Assembly (NCBI RefSeq): GCF_918797505.1
Contig: NC_092800.1
Coordinates: forward strand, 19,091,313 to 19,155,312
Source of the DNA: Bemisia tabaci
Lineage: Eukaryota > Arthropoda > Insecta > Hemiptera > Aleyrodidae
Direction: 5' to 3'
Length of the DNA: 64,000 nucleotides
The stretch's first letter is position 1. The number at the start of each line of letters is the position of its first letter. The notes beneath the pieces are model-generated. The model was not told the origin of the DNA. It was given only the letters and a program-made list of their open reading frames with translations, and did no database searches. The translations under genes were made by a program, and so were the position numbers. Positions 42,863-55,475 of this stretch are shown here, one piece after another.

Positions 42863-43984
42863 CTGTTTGCAAACCAGTTCGCCCGCGTAAGCGTTTAATT
42901 TCATTTTCCAAGAACAAGTTCTTGTGAACATTGTTGCTTAAGGGAATCAGAGGTCAACGTATTTTTCAGAGTCTTGTCCGTTCGGTCCCCTCCCCTTTGG
43001 ATTTTGATTTTGATTTTCGCTCAAATACAAATTTTTCCTAATATTTTTACATATAACTTCCATTCATTAGGGCTTTCGGCGGTCTGGGAAACGTGAAAAG
43101 TTAGGGAATGTTGGAGATTTCAGCGGTACCTCGATAAGTCAGGTAATCCATGAAAAACTCAGGGAATTTCGCGAGCAGTGAGTAGAAGAATTCAGCATAA
43201 TGAATGAGGTAAAAATCTATGAGGATGATTGGTTCGACGGTCAGGGAAAGTCAAAGAGTTCGACGACTTTGGAGTCTGGGAGAAACGAAAAGAGTCAGAG
43301 AATCGAAAAATGATAAAATTACAAAAATCCTTACATAGGGCCACTATACCATGAACGAATTTTGACCGGCGAATACGTGTTGACAAAGGTAAATGATGCG
43401 TATAACACAATGCGCACATTGGAAACGCGAAAAAGTAACTCAGAAACCGAGAAATCAGCTGTTAAAAAAGGGCATCTGTACCATAAATTTAAAACGCTCC
43501 ATTTTCGCGCCGAACCGAATGATATCATCCAGCACCAATCAGAAGCGAGCACGGGTTTCTACGATTTCCGTCAAATGTCTTTCTATTTCTCGCACATAAA
43601 AACAAAAAGAAAGTGGAAACTGTATCTGTAGAATCGAAGAATGGAACCTCATTCATCTTGTCTGTACCCAGTAAACAAACAACAATTCCACATTGAGGTA
43701 CGTTTTATTTTAATAAACATCAGTGAAAAATAAAAGGGGATAGCGATTTGACTGTCGTAGTAATAACATCCATCATTTTCTCGCCGTTTCGGCGAGTTTA
43801 AAGTTCCTTCGAGTCCTTAGACTTTTTAACAGCGACTTGTCCGGGATTGTGGTTCCAAAAATAAACGCGATAAATCACCACGTAATCTACCCTCACCTTG
43901 TACTTTCAGAATATGAAAATAAAAAACACCAGGATTAGTGACCCATTAGTTGTGCCAATTTAAGGAGGCTACTCGCACGTATTT

Positions 43985-44222
43985 GGACCGCGTTTAGCAG
44001 AAAGGTACCAAGCCACATCAGCTATCGCCAATTTAACCGGACGATTTATTTCTTTACAAAAGAACTTTTTGCGGATTCTTATGAAAATTTTAGGAACTTT
44101 TCTTCGTGCTATGCAGAAAATTTACTGTCTATTACACAAAAATCCGCACAATCGTTTTTATATAGAAAATTAAATTTCGCAATAACTGATGTGGCTTGGC
44201 TCCTTTCTGCTAAACGCGGTCC
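43985..44222. mobile_element. GGACCGCGTTTAGCAGAAAGG TIR element, copy 1
   Basis: 238 bp; ends GGACCGCGTTTAGCAGAAAG and CTTTCTGCTAAACGCGGTCC, followed inward by CCAAGCCACATCAG and its complement. Copy 2 at 45219-45468. Confidence 0.9.
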
Positions 44223-44597
44223 ATTTGATGGTATGTTTTTGGTGTTTTCAGGAAGTTGAGACAAATGTTGAATGACGTATCTAAACCTACGTCACAGGTG
44301 CGTTATGAATGGCCAGAAGGTGCTAAATCGAAAAAATAGCGTTACGTAAGTTATGGACAGTCTCACTCGGTTACGATGAGCGACTTGACCCCCCTTTCCC
44401 CTGCTTACGAGACGACTTGAAGAGCTTCGCTCGAGAATGTATCAATGAGTGAAACTTGGCATGATTTCCCGTCTTTTCTCATTCCCGAAATTGCTTTGAT
44501 CTTGAGCTATGTTCGAGTGGTTCCGACGCGTCAGTTCCGTGACGTTGCGCTGCCGTCCGGCGAGTTTAATTTTCCCCCGACTCCCGCGTTTCCCCGG

Positions 44598-44611
44598 TTT
44601 TGGCGGGAAAG
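44598..44611. promoter_or_regulatory. E2F-like site in a GC-rich patch
   Basis: TTTTGGCGGGAAAG matches the E2F consensus TTTSGCGC/GGGAAA style and lies in a GC-rich block with CGTGACGTTGCG upstream. No linked first exon was identified, so this is only a sequence match. Confidence 0.25.
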
Positions 44612-45218
44612 TCGTTTTCGGGTCGAAAGTTTCTAGTGCGTGAAAAAAAATCTGAATATAGACGTATAAGCGAGAGGCAATTGAACTTGCCAAAAAGTGA
44701 GAGACGCTTGAGGAAAGGGAAATTTCAGCGTTAAAAACACGGCAAATTGATGAAGAAGTGAGAACAATTCTGGGATATGACGGGCTAGACGTGCGGGGAT
44801 ATTATTCAATCGAGAAGCTTTTGGCTTTTGCGCCAGGACTTGGAAAGTGAGATTTTATAAGTGAAAGTTTTTTCCAGAATTTGCTTTGAACCACGCTGTG
44901 TAAATATTTATACCTCGGCCGTATTCCTTTGTTCTCAATAACTCTCAACGAATTGACTCTCAGCAAATCTTTTAAATTTGAATTAAAGTTTTTAAACTTC
45001 AATTTCTCCAAAATCTCCCACCCCTCTGGTGTTGCATCGGATTCGAACACCACTGCTCGTGGATGTTGCAGTCTTTGAAAGAGGATGAAACGCAAATAAA
45101 CGTTTTCTACCATTACAAGTTAATAATGAGGTAACCGACTGACCATCGCCACATTTTTAAACCCTCTTGAAAACCTAGAACTGTGCAGTGAGGGTATTTT
45201 AAATTGACAAATTAAAAT

Positions 45219-45468
45219 GGGACCGAGTTTATCAGAAAGGAACCAACCCCCTATTTTCGAAAAAAAATGAGTGAAGAGTGTTTTTGAGTTCCACTAGTTG
45301 TGCATTTTCTCCTGCCAAAAACTGAAAGTCTAAAAACAATTTTTTGTTGTGAAAAGAGGCGTAAAAATTTATTTTTTCATTGGACCATTTGCAGGAATAA
45401 AACTTTAAACCTATTTTTCTCAGTTTCAACTTAATGTGGGTTGGTTCCTTTCTGATGAACTCGGTCCA
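45219..45468. mobile_element. GGACCGCGTTTAGCAGAAAGG TIR element, copy 2 (diverged)
   Basis: Ends GGGACCGAGTTTATCAGAAA and TTTCTGATGAACTCGGTCC, then GGAACCAACCC against GGGTTGGTTCC. The 110-codon minus-strand ORF inside is an AT-rich by-product. Confidence 0.85.
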
Positions 45469-45530
45469 ATTATGATTGACTTTCATGAATGAGTTTTCAT
45501 TAAATTGATCAATTTTCCCACCCTGGTAAA

Positions 45531-46477
45531 AATAGGCAGTAGAATCTGTGTTCCAAAATACCATAGACCTACAGCCGGCTGTAAGATTTCCAATAGCTTC
45601 TATAGCCGGCTACACAATTTTTTGTAGCCTTTTATAGCCGATGGCGATTAAGCAACAGCCAGGCGATAAAAAGTATGCTAAACGTTACTAATTACGGATG
45701 CTAGGACTTAGTGAGTTTTTGGAATACTGCTCTCTTTTCGGGCCGTAGTATATTGATTTATTTTGGGAGGAAAGCTCCGTACTTTTGATGGATGCCTGCC
45801 ATTACTAATATATTAGAACGCCTTCAGTTTCGTATGATACTGTGCAATACCTCTGGTGTGAAATAGTTGCTTCAAGTGCCGTGGCACGCTGCGGCGAGGC
45901 GCGGCAGGCGGGCAGCCAGCGCGAAACGCGCATTGGCGCCTACAAACCTAACAGGGATACTTCACGCGTTGCGCAATGCGTGAAGTATCCCTGTTAGGTT
46001 TGTAGGCGCCAGTGCGTCGCCGCTCCGCTTCGTGTTAGACTCTAATATTTCATATGGCGGAGTCAGCGTTATTCAACTCATGATTTTGAAATGTTTGCAC
46101 ATCCTGTATGGATTATTCTCATTTTAAATGGTGAAAAAAAAAATGTATTAAAGGAAAATATAATGTGTGTTTTGTAAATATGAAGGTGGTTCCGTTTCAA
46201 ACTTAATGATTTCCAAAGCACACTAATTTCTACACAATTTCTCATAGCCTTTTATAATCGATGGCGAAAAAACAACAGCCAGGCGATAAAGTGTGAAGCC
46301 CGGCGATAGGAACTTTAGCCCGGCTGCATAATTTTTTATCGCTTCGTATAGCCCGGCCGTATGATTTTCTCCGCATTCTACAGCCAGCTATATGATTTTC
46401 TGTAGCCTTCTTTAGCCGGCTATAAGAATTCCTATGGTATTTTGAAACGCAGCTCTTATCGCCAATTTTTACCAGGG
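45531..46477. mobile_element. CCCTGG-family TIR element, copy 3
   Basis: 947 bp, same orientation as copy 2; ends CCCTGGTAAAAATAGGC and GCCAATTTTTACCAGGG. It is flanked by CA on both sides, consistent with a 2-bp target duplication. The central palindrome at 45929-46015 is nearly perfect. Confidence 0.92.
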
Positions 46478-46898
46478 CAGAAAACTGAAAGTATATTATA
46501 ATTACAGTTGCAGGAGCAATAGTGAAGCGAAAGAAGAGATTGTATCTCTTGCTCTGCCATAGATCCAAGATTACAAACTTAGAATCTTTCACTGAGTTAT
46601 ACGATTAAGGCTTGGCATGAATCTACCCTAACTTGTTACAGGCATTTTTGGAGGGTACCAGTTTTTTGTATCATATTTCCTCAAATTTCAACGTCAACCG
46701 GAGTCTAGTTTTCAGAGAAAACCAGTGGCACCATCGTGTTTCTCACGAACTTTTACTTTATAAGAATCAAAAGTCAAATTGCAAATTCCTCATACATGAA
46801 ACATGTCAATTACGGCTTCCAGTCGGACTTTTTTTTAGTGTTCCTCTATGACTCTGTCTTTTCAAAAGTCCTAATTTTTCCGTATCTCTATGTTCCAG

Positions 46899-47225
46899 AC
46901 CTGAAAAACGCCTAGACGAGTCGGGGATGGTAGGGCCGGAGGCATTTCGAAACGGCTACGCGCTGGTGGCCGAGCTTGAGGCATGCCAACACGTGACCTC
47001 TCCCGACGACTTCCGCGTCAAGAACATCTCCATCGCCGACATCAACGACCACAAAAGCAAGAGGAAGAGGATCTTCACCGAGGACAACAACAATCTCGTC
47101 TGCGAGGAGCTCTCTCGCACCCCCTCTCCATCCCTCTCACCACGACCCCCGCCAACCCCTTCGCCCACGCCGTCGGATAAGGGAAGCAGCGACGCTCAAC
47201 CCCGCTACAGCAACACACATCTCAG
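46899..47225 (+). CDS. Exon of an unidentified protein (exon i)
   Basis: A clean exon: acceptor TATGTTCCAG, donor CTCAG|GTAAGG, 327 nt, entering with one base and leaving with two. It encodes PEKRLDESGMVGPEAFRNGY, ALVAELEACQHVTSPDDFRV, KNISIADINDHKSKRKRIFT, then a Ser/Pro-rich disordered tail (TPSPSLSPRPPPTPSPTPS). The basic KSKRKR cluster could be a nuclear localisation signal. GC-rich codon use contrasts sharply with the AT-rich flanks and supports a real exon. No family recognised. Upstream exons must exist, since it starts mid-codon. The exons at 53982 and 57799 on the same strand are candidates for the same gene. Confidence 0.7.
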
Positions 47226-47260
47226 GTAAGGGTTTGATTTTTTACGGATCATTCGTTCAG

Positions 47261-47811
47261 GGTTGCCACAGTGAGGGAAAACCGGGATGTCAGGGAATTT
47301 TAAAAAGTCAGGGGAACCTGGAAATATCAGGGAGAAATAGAGAACTTGCAGGTGTCTGAATTTTGATGAATTTCGTGTTTAAGTCGCAACTCCTGTGTGA
47401 ACTAAACACGAGGATAATCTGCTAAAATACATGTGTGTAAATGGAAAATGTCGCCAAATGACGTCACTAGGCGGTGAATTTTCTCACTTTTAAATCTACT
47501 TTTATATACCATTTCCCATATCAGAAAAATGATTATAAAAAATGCTGTGAAATCAGCTCTTTCAGTACTTTCAGATGAAGCAATAAAAAATGTGCATGCA
47601 AATTCTCCATTGTTTTGTTAAGTCATCTTTTTTTGCTTTCTAGAATGAGTTTGACGTTCCGAAGAATAAATTATGCCTGAAACCTATTTCTAATTTTTCA
47701 TTTTCAACCATCTGGCATATCTTCAAATGTCAGGGAATTTCACCAGAATGTGTCAGAGAAATCGGCAAATTGTCAGGGAATTTCATTTTCTAAATTCTGT
47801 GGCAATCTTGT
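47261..47811. mobile_element. GGTTGCCACAG-family TIR element, copy 2
   Basis: Begins AGGGTTGCCACAGTGAGGGA and ends TTCTAAATTCTGTGGCAATC. It starts 36 bp after the donor of the exon ending at 47225, so it sits in the intron. Confidence 0.85.
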
Positions 47812-48706
47812 TCGAATAGAATAACGTATTTCACGGATTTTTCCTCGGATTCTCGGCAAATAGCAGCAAGATTTTGATCGGAAACTATTCAGGCTTTCTA
47901 CTTCCTCCACATCCTCGCGTAGAAAACTTTGATATAGTAAGACGCTCACACATACCAATATACACAGTAATGACTGACACTTTGAAGCTTCACCGGGAAG
48001 GTCGTCAGAAACTTTTCCGGGATCCGTGTTCCTAATCTCGGAGTGCATATAGCCTTGGAAACTTTGATCCCCGTGGGAAATGTGACTTACGTCGTTTTCA
48101 GATTAAACGTCGAAAATTGCCATTTAACCGCACCCTATATTAGGAAACGGAACTTCACAAAAATTCAGTCGTTCTCAGATTTAGAGTTTACTGGCACAGG
48201 GATCTGAAATGTGATTGTATGAGCTGCGCAGAAATAGAGTTGATTGAAATTGCTCTCGACAAAAAGGAAAGGACAAGAGTTTAAACCATGAACGACGGGA
48301 GGACCTGGAAAAAATTTCATGGCCTCAATTTCCCACGAAAAATGTCATGCCCAACCCGACTTTTTTCGTAGAATTTTGAGGGCATCGTGTGCAAGTGAGG
48401 ATTGCACGCAAAAGTCTTCCCTAATTATAGGATTGCGCGTACATGTATATTTTATGCTCTCGTAGAAATCATCTGCCAGATTGTCACTACTGGTTACTGA
48501 TCGTAACATATTTATTGAAGTCAAATATATCATTACTAGTGGTCTCTAACATTCCTAAGTTTCAATTTAGGTAAGCCATGTAGTTGTAGATAGTTTTTCA
48601 ATTCATAAGAGTTTGTCAATTTACTTTCTCGGGCTATCTATCTACTGTAATTTACTTTCTCGGACTATCTATCTACTATCGAACGCGGCAGAGGTACACC
48701 TCGCTA
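47812..48706. other. No recognised gene
   Basis: Presumed intron. Only short ORFs; 47900-48070 has GGGAAACTTT-type motifs also seen at 37690-37980. Confidence 0.4.
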
Positions 48707-48979
48707 GGGGCCGATTATTGAAATTCATAGACAAAGCTATAGACAAAGAAGACAAAAAAGTTATGGAGGGATCCTATTGGTGGAAGCAGATGGTTCCAAT
48801 GGACAAATTAGGTAGGTAATCGACTAATTAACGGCATAACTCACGAGAAACTCTTTAGTTAGTTTATCGTTTTCTTCCTCAGTCTATAGGAACCACTCAT
48901 TTCAACTAATAGAATCGGTCCATACCCCCTAAGTCTTCTTTGCCTGTAGCTGTGTCTATCAATTCCAATAATCAGCCAG
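48707..48979. mobile_element. CGGGCTGATTATTGAAATT MITE, copy e
   Basis: Left GGGGCCGATTATTGAAATTC, right CAATTCCAATAATCAGCC; inner ATAGACAAAGAAGACAAAAA. Confidence 0.85.
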
Positions 48980-49354
48980 CTGGCACGCCAGGTTAACAGT
49001 GTTGCCATTCTCCGACGGACATCCACGGCCGCCATCTTAGATGAACCGGTGACTCGCGTTTAAAAGCTCAAAATACGCAACTGTGAGATCGTTTCTCATG
49101 GGTTGAAATTCTTTAAAAAAAATCGGGGAAACTCCTATGAACTATGCGCATTCTCAAAAATACAGAAATCAAACAGCACTGAACAAGCTGATTCCTAATA
49201 ATGTAATTCTTACTTTCGTGGAAATGATGTTTCCAGCTCGAATCTTTCATATTATCGTTAAAAACGGTGCCTTTTTCCGTTCGACTTGTGCCACCTGTAT
49301 TCGACCTTGGCGGATGTTTCCACAATTTCTAACCGTCCTACTTTAAGTGAGACT

Positions 49355-49665
49355 TTAAGTTTACCGAGAAATCTCGGTAAAATTATTGAACTTTCTCGGT
49401 AATTTTACTGGACCTTGGTAAAAACGCCAATATTTTTCATCGAATGTGGTAGAATTACCGAGATAAAATGGCAAAGTTACCGGGAATTGATTACCAATAA
49501 AAGTGGTGTTCTTACCTGAAAAAAACAGTAAAAATACCGGTTTTTAGGTAAGCTTACCAATTTGTCTTGGTAAAATTACCAATAATTGGTAAAAAAAAAG
49601 TGAGATGGCAAAGGTACCAACGGACCTTGGTAAAAACGCCGAGAATTTTTTTCAGTGAATGATGA
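49355..49665. repeat. GGTAAAATTACC-rich repeat
   Basis: Many copies of CTCGGTAAAATT, GGTAATTTTAC, CTTGGTAAAAACGCC and their complements in ~300 bp form a locally palindromic repeat. Non-coding. Confidence 0.6.
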
Positions 49666-52395
49666 ATAATCCGAAGATCGAACGAAAAGCCTCTCATGTC
49701 ACCGTAGGTCATTGGCATATTTCTCATAGACGAAAATAAAAATCCCTTGCATGAGAAAAGGCCTTCTGTCACAAAAGAGGTTAACACGAAACCTGTCATG
49801 AGTTGATAACGCACCCATATCCAACGCACGCAGGAGAAATAGTTGCGGATCGCCATAGCTTGAAAACGCGCTTGCAACGTCATCATAAATGTCGCTGTGC
49901 AGTAACAAAAGCAAAAATTCTGGAAATTACGTGAAAAAAAAAAGAAGGAAAAAATTTAAATTGAAAAAAAGGTTCTCTCTTCTACTTTCTCTACAGCCGG
50001 GGATATTAGTCGAGGCATGATCGAGGTGCCATGGGTTAATGGGCAAACTAATATTTCATGATGAGCTCCGTTGTACGAGTATCCGAATGCCGCTCAAGGG
50101 TCATGTGACTGTTGTGTCACAGCCTTTTTCGCAGAGCTATATGATAAATGTCACCGGAGCACCATGCGTGTTAGTTTGGAGTTGCTACATTGCTCCCAAT
50201 TTTAATTTTGGGAAATTTGCCGGGCTTTTGTATGGGTTACTTGAGCCGCGACAATGTCAACCCTGTAAGTTATGAGCATGAGGTAGACGTAGGCAGTCTC
50301 TACTCGGTGAGTGATGGACGAAATGATTTCAACCTTAAGCTTAGTAAGCCGGTTATAGACATGGAGCATCGATAGAACTGCTATCGCCTGCGAAAATCGG
50401 CGTGAGGACCTTCCATAGTCGTCAAAAATGTGATGCAACGAAGCATGCTCGTTTCAAAGGGTTTGATTTTTGGCACCGTTATCCTGGTAAGAACTTTTTC
50501 ACTCTGATCATTGATTCTCTTTTTTTTAGTCTCTCCCATCATCTGTATGACGTAGTGTAATACGTCCGCTGCTAAATTAATTGTTGAAAATGCTGAAAAA
50601 AATGTGTAACACATCCCTTTCGCATTTGAAATTTAATTTTTGTCTTGACAATTACCTTCATCAATTTTAAGCTGTATTTTGTTATATTTTGGATACGCAA
50701 AGTTTTTTCGTCTGAAGCTAATCCTCCTCTAACAACCTCCTACCCCCCCCCCCCTAACCTATTTCCCGAAAATTTGGATAAAATGGGTTTTCACATCGAT
50801 GGCGAACCTAGGGAAAAATTTAACTTTTTGGAATGGCACAAACTTACAGCCACGTGATTATTCAATGCATTTTAAAAAATCTTGATTTATTTGTAAAATG
50901 GTACATGATTTCTTTCACTACTAAAAATCCTCCCTGAAAGTAGCATGCAAGAATAATGTCTCTAAATTTTCACTAAGGACAGAATAACCCTGGGACCCCT
51001 AATACCCTATGAATACCCCTAAGGATAGGCCCGACCCCGATTTTAGTCAGAACAAGTTCGTTTCTGCCAATTTAGTTCACAGAAGGGCTTACAGTTGTGC
51101 TTACCTCTATTGAATAGTTGTATCGAAATGAGTTGTACCCATTTTTTTAGCAGAAAGACTAATTTTACCATCGCCTTTTGTTCAATCACGTCTTATCTCG
51201 ACGGACCTAGTTTCCTCAAATTATAGTCTGGTCGGGACTATTTTGCACAAAAAAAGGGTTCCGCGGTGTTAAAGTGTATGAGGCTTTCAACGCAAACTCT
51301 AAATGGATGAATATTGAAGATAATCTGCCGTTTGGGAATAAGTAATTCGATTATAAGCATAGAAGAAACCATGAATATATACAAGGATTATAAACAAATT
51401 CGCTGCCTAAACGAATTGCTGGAAGAAAATAGGAGGATGATTTAGGACTTACGTCTCACGAATGTTCGACATCGCGTTAGATTCATCACTGCAAACACTC
51501 TTTTTTACAAAATTGGATTCAATTTTTAAGGAACAGGTTGTATCGGTGTAAACGGTACAAACATTTTTAAGAGCCACTCTTGAAAACGTATCTCTGTTGG
51601 GTTCCAGAATTCCTTCTGGATTTAAGTGTGATACTTTTTATGATATGAAATCACGGACTGTCCGATATCTCCACTTTCAGGAGGAACGCGCAAGGGACGC
51701 GAGAAGCTACGGTGCTCGCAGACTGGCGAGCAAGGGGACCGTTCGCTTAAACATTCGTTTAATAACCGAGAACATCTATTATTTTCAAGAGAATTTGACG
51801 AAGTAAGCAAAAAGAGTGGGGGAAAATTTTGATCGCAAAAAATGCAGTCGGGATAATGAGAAAGCGGAGACAGCAAAAAAGCGTTCATTTTTATTTCGCT
51901 GAAAATAAGCGATGCAATGTTTTCTACACTTGAAGATCAAGGCCGAGCAGTGCTCATATTTTTTCACTTTCTTCTATTCTCTCAAAAAGTTTTGTCGGTC
52001 GCGTCGGTCCGTTTCAGCGCATTTTCGGGGATCAACGTGAATTTTCGGGATGAATTCGTCGTCTGAATAGGTCTGTCCCTATCTTTCAGGCAAAGTAAAA
52101 TTTACAGTTTATTTAAATGTAAATTGGTTCAAAAATAGCTGCGTTTGCGCTTTCGCAAAGTTTAAAATTTACCTTTTACCTTACAATTTACGTATATTGA
52201 GCTGTCTACTTAGAAAAAATTGCCGGAGACCGTGTGTGCCGATTTTGACGAGTGATTTTTTATTGATTGCGTACGTGGCGTCGCGTAGAATGTAAGTTGA
52301 ATGCTTTTTCCCTCTGTGTTGACCATTTTAACAAGGGCCTGGAACAGCTGCTTAGAATTTCTCCACCTATCAAATTCGTACGCAACACCGCTTTA
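49666..52395. other. Long intron-like stretch without a recognised gene
   Basis: No confident exon found. A CCACTTTCAG acceptor-like site at 51680 is followed by GC-rich codons (EERARDARSYGARRLASKG), but no good donor follows. A missing exon of the 46.9-58.4-kb gene may lie here. Confidence 0.35.
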
Positions 52396-53090
52396 TTACT
52401 GTGCTAAGGAGAAACGCCGTAAAATTCTTGAATGTCGCCTTTGGTCTGATAAAAATGTTATTTTGAAGGAAAATATGAAAATTGTTTTTTCTTGGACTTT
52501 AAAAATACTTAAGGTGATTCGACGGACGCCATTTTGTGTGTCAGAGTGACGTGCAATATATCGCATCGATTTGTTTCATAATTTCAGCTTCTTTTCATTT
52601 TTTCGAATTTTGAGATCGCACTACTGTTGTCATGAGACTGAAGAATTCATATACCAAAAACAAAGAAATTCAACGTAGTAAAGGCGTGGTTTTTTTTTAG
52701 AGGAAAAATATTGCATTCGAGTGCAGTTTCGATATCAGTATCGAATGCGATATTTTTCCTCTAAAAAACCGCGCCTTTATTTTGTTGAATTTCTTTGTCA
52801 AATTTGGTACATGAATTCTTTAGTCTCGTGACAAAAGAGGTGCGATCTCAAAATTCGAAAAAAAACGACAAGTTGCTGAAATTAAGGAACGAATCGATGC
52901 GATATATCGCACGTCACTCTGACACAAAATATGGCGTCCGTTGAATTACTTTAAGATCAAATTGCAAACAATTTTTTCCGAAAAATTTGACAAAAAATAT
53001 TTACAATTTTCCCAATGTATTTGAATGATTATTGAAGAAAATTTGGTGATACCTGAAGGTTCATACGGCGCTTTTCCTTACCACAACAGT
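52396..53090. mobile_element. CCGTGCTAAGGAAGAACGCC foldback MITE, split copy
   Basis: The left end TACTGTGCTAAGGAGAAACG and right end GGCGCTTTTCCTTACCACAACAGT belong to this family. They are separated by the TTAAGGTGATTCGA element at 52508-52954, a nested insertion. Confidence 0.8.
52508..52954. mobile_element. TTAAGGTGATTCGATGGACGCC foldback MITE, copy 2 (nested)
   Basis: Colinear with 32839-33288; both ends carry GTGACGTGC and TATATCGCA motifs in opposite orientations. It is inserted into the preceding family. Confidence 0.9.
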
Positions 53091-53324
53091 TTTCAAACAT
53101 ACTCGTCTTACTGGCAGGTCGGATTTAGGATGTTTGGGCCCATAAGATGTTTGGGTACGGGTTTTCCAATTTTCCTAATCCAGGGACTGTCCGGGGGGTT
53201 TCCTTTCGACATACTTTGAAACTTTAATCCTTATGAAGCACAGTATAATGCATTTTTGCATTTATAAAAGAGGATAGCCCTCTTTAGACTGCGAGATTTT
53301 GACACGACGGGGCTACGTCCAGAG

Positions 53325-53569
53325 CTGTCGTGCTAAAGAAGAACGCCGTATGAACCTTCAGGCGTTGCCAAATTTCCTTTCATAAAACACGAATTTCCTG
53401 GTAAATTTATGAATATTTTCTTCCCAATTTTTCAGATAATTTTGTTCCCTGAAGATTCTGAAAATTTAAAGTAAACATATTCATAACTTTCCTCAAAAAT
53501 GAGCATTTTATTGACGGAAATTTGGCAATTCTCGAATGTTTGTACGGCGTTCTTCCTTAACACGGCAGA
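53325..53569. mobile_element. CCGTGCTAAGGAAGAACGCC foldback MITE, copy 3
   Basis: Left GTCGTGCTAAAGAAGAACGC, right GCGTTCTTCCTTAACACGGC; inner AGGCGTTGCCAAATTTCC against GGAAATTTGGCAATTC. Confidence 0.9.
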
Positions 53570-53579
53570 GTGGCGGGGC

Positions 53580-53740
53580 ATGAATGATCGATGATCGACA
53601 TTTCCCCACTTCTAGCTATGGTAAAAGATAGATTCTTAAGGAGTTCGTGGCGACACCCTGTTTATCGATCTTTTTCCATAGGTTCAAATGCCAGATCAAT
53701 CGATGTATCGCAAAGCATGCCACGCTTTGGTTCGGTCCGC
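53580..53740. repeat. Dispersed ATCGATTAT repeat (W), copy 2
   Basis: Colinear with 42205-42362: GATCGATGATCGACATTTCC, GACACCCTGTTTATCGATCT, TTTTCCATAGGTTCAAATG, CAATCGATGTATCGCAAAGC. Confidence 0.8.
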
Positions 53741-53845
53741 CGAATTTTTCAGTCATGATTTTGTCCACGCATAGCGATATTTATGATAATGATGATGATT
53801 CTTTTATACAAGATTATACAATGTATATACAAGATTACAATATGC

Positions 53846-53942
53846 CATTTACCAGATGACGTCTGGGTCGACAGACAAGAGTGGCGATAGGTGCCGCAGA
53901 GCGCCCGGGCGCGCTGTGAAAGCGGCTTTATGTATGTATGAT
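53846..53942 (+). mobile_element. LINE 3' fragment
   Basis: CAGATGACGTCTGGGTCGAC encodes DDVWVDRQEWR, matching the end of the LINE reverse-transcriptase ORF seen at 56040-56282 (DDLWEDRALWR). It is followed by AGAGCGC...GCGGC and TATGTATGTAT, the common 3' tail. Confidence 0.6.
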
Positions 53943-53981
53943 GATTCTATCCCCACAATTTTTTGATTCCAACACTTCCAG

Positions 53982-54704
53982 GTCGTCTTAAATTCATCCG
54001 TCGGGCAGAAGATTAGTCTCTCCCAAGATTTAGCAACCGTTTACCCGGAAATCCGCCTCAAGGGGGATGCCGCGAATAACGACACGGAAATAGCCCCCGT
54101 AGGCGCGTCCCTCCAAAAGCGCGAACTCATCACCGCAGGGATAATCATAAGCTCTCTGGTAGTCGCCAACCTGAAAAACATGGAGCCCTCCGTTACCGCC
54201 CTGCACGAGATCATGCAGGCCACTCAAGTGATGCCGCAGTTGTTAGAGCCATTGAAACAAGTGTTCGGGACGCTGCCCACGAACCGACTGCCCAACGGTG
54301 GCCGAATACGGCGGAGGGATGGCTCCATCTACTGGAAGGGAACGATGTTGGAGTTCAATACCGAGGGAGGGGTCCACGTCTTCGTCATCAGTCCGAAGAA
54401 AGAACAGTACATCGTCGTCGTGCATAAGAGGGTTTTCCTGAACTACGATCAAATCTGTCAGAATACGGACGAGCTGGGGAAGCCGGAGTACCGGACGTGC
54501 AGTATGAAGGTAGAGGGAGAGGATGAGGAGTTCGTGTCCATGTGGTATACGAATCTCGTGGTGTGCGTGGAGATGACCGAAGGAGAGATCAAGGAGTTCA
54601 AGGATGTCCAGAAGCAAGTCCAGACTGAGAGAGAGCAGCTCTTCATGCCTGTCCTGAACGCGATTGAGCTGAGACTTAGGACTGCTGGACGATTCGGGAA
54701 GAAG
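53982..54704 (+). CDS. Exon of an unidentified protein (exon ii, 241 codons)
   Basis: Acceptor CAACACTTCCAG, donor AAGAAG|GTAGTT, 723 nt, phase 0 at both ends, fully open. It begins VVLNSSVGQKISLSQDLATV, passes a hydrophobic stretch (RELITAGIIISSLVVANLKN, about residues 57-76), an amphipathic helical part (ALHEIMQATQVMPQLLEPLK), a charged beta-rich part with SIYWKGTMLEFNTEGGVHVF, and ends in a Lys/Glu-rich helix (EGEIKEFKDVQKQVQTEREQ). GC-rich codons and a 241-codon open exon make it certainly coding. I do not recognise the family. Phase 0 does not fit exon i directly (two bases left), so an exon is missing between them; it does fit exon iii. Confidence 0.85.
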
Positions 54705-54738
54705 GTAGTTTTTATTTTTCTGCTAATCTATACCTGCG

Positions 54739-55117
54739 CAGGGTGTTTACTGGTCCGCAAAAGTCCCCAATGTCTCCGATTATCCTTGATTTTGGAAGGG
54801 CGTCCCTGATATCCCCGAAAGTCCAATTTTCTTGTTTAGGTCCCCATTAAATGACAAAAATCGTCCTAAACACCGGCATTTTCAAATTTTCGCGCGGCGC
54901 GGTATAACCAGGGGTAAAATAACTGCAGTGTTGCTCGGTTCTTTGTATGTTTTCATCCGTTCAACATGACTTGTAAAATCAGTCGTACAAAATACGCCTT
55001 TTAACGCTCTAACCAGTTCCCTTTCTCTTACTATTTCAGGAAAAAAGTCCCCGATTTTCTTGAAAAACACCCCTGAAAGTCCCCAATTTTGGTTTTTTAT
55101 AACTGGTGGACACCCTT
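54739..55117. mobile_element. CAGGGTGTTTACTGGTCC element, distant relative
   Basis: Starts CAGGGTGTTTACTGGTCCGC 34 bp after the donor of exon ii and ends AACTGGTGGACACCCTT. Interior repeats of AAAGTCCCCAAT/AAAGTCCCCGAT. Likely a separate subfamily of the CAGGGTGTCTAC elements. Confidence 0.65.
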
Positions 55118-55338
55118 ATGTTAAATTGTTATTGAATGACCTTGATCTATAAATAGCATTGCTAAGATAGGGATTTTTCGATCGATAATCCAGGATTACG
55201 CGAAAACTTTATGAAAATGTATGAGGATTGCGCGAAAAAGGCACAAGGATTGCGCGAGTAGAAACCTTAATACTTTCCGCGATTATTCCAACGCGGGTTC
55301 GAATAGAATAATCGGCCCCGAACACTGTGCGGCCGGAG

Positions 55339-55475
55339 TTAAACGTATATTAGCGCCTGCAAGACTTAAAGAATACTTCGCGCATTGCGCCAAACAGCAC
55401 GGTCAGCGGAAAGCCCATATTAGCGCCTACAAGACTGCATGAATACTTCTCGCATTGCACCAAACGCAGTGCAGT
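55339..55475. repeat. Tandem AGCGCCTACAAGACTG units, second locus
   Basis: Two units near 55345 and 55426 with ATATTAGCGCCTACAAGACT and GAATACTTCTCGCATTGCAC, homologous to 15085-15320. Confidence 0.75.
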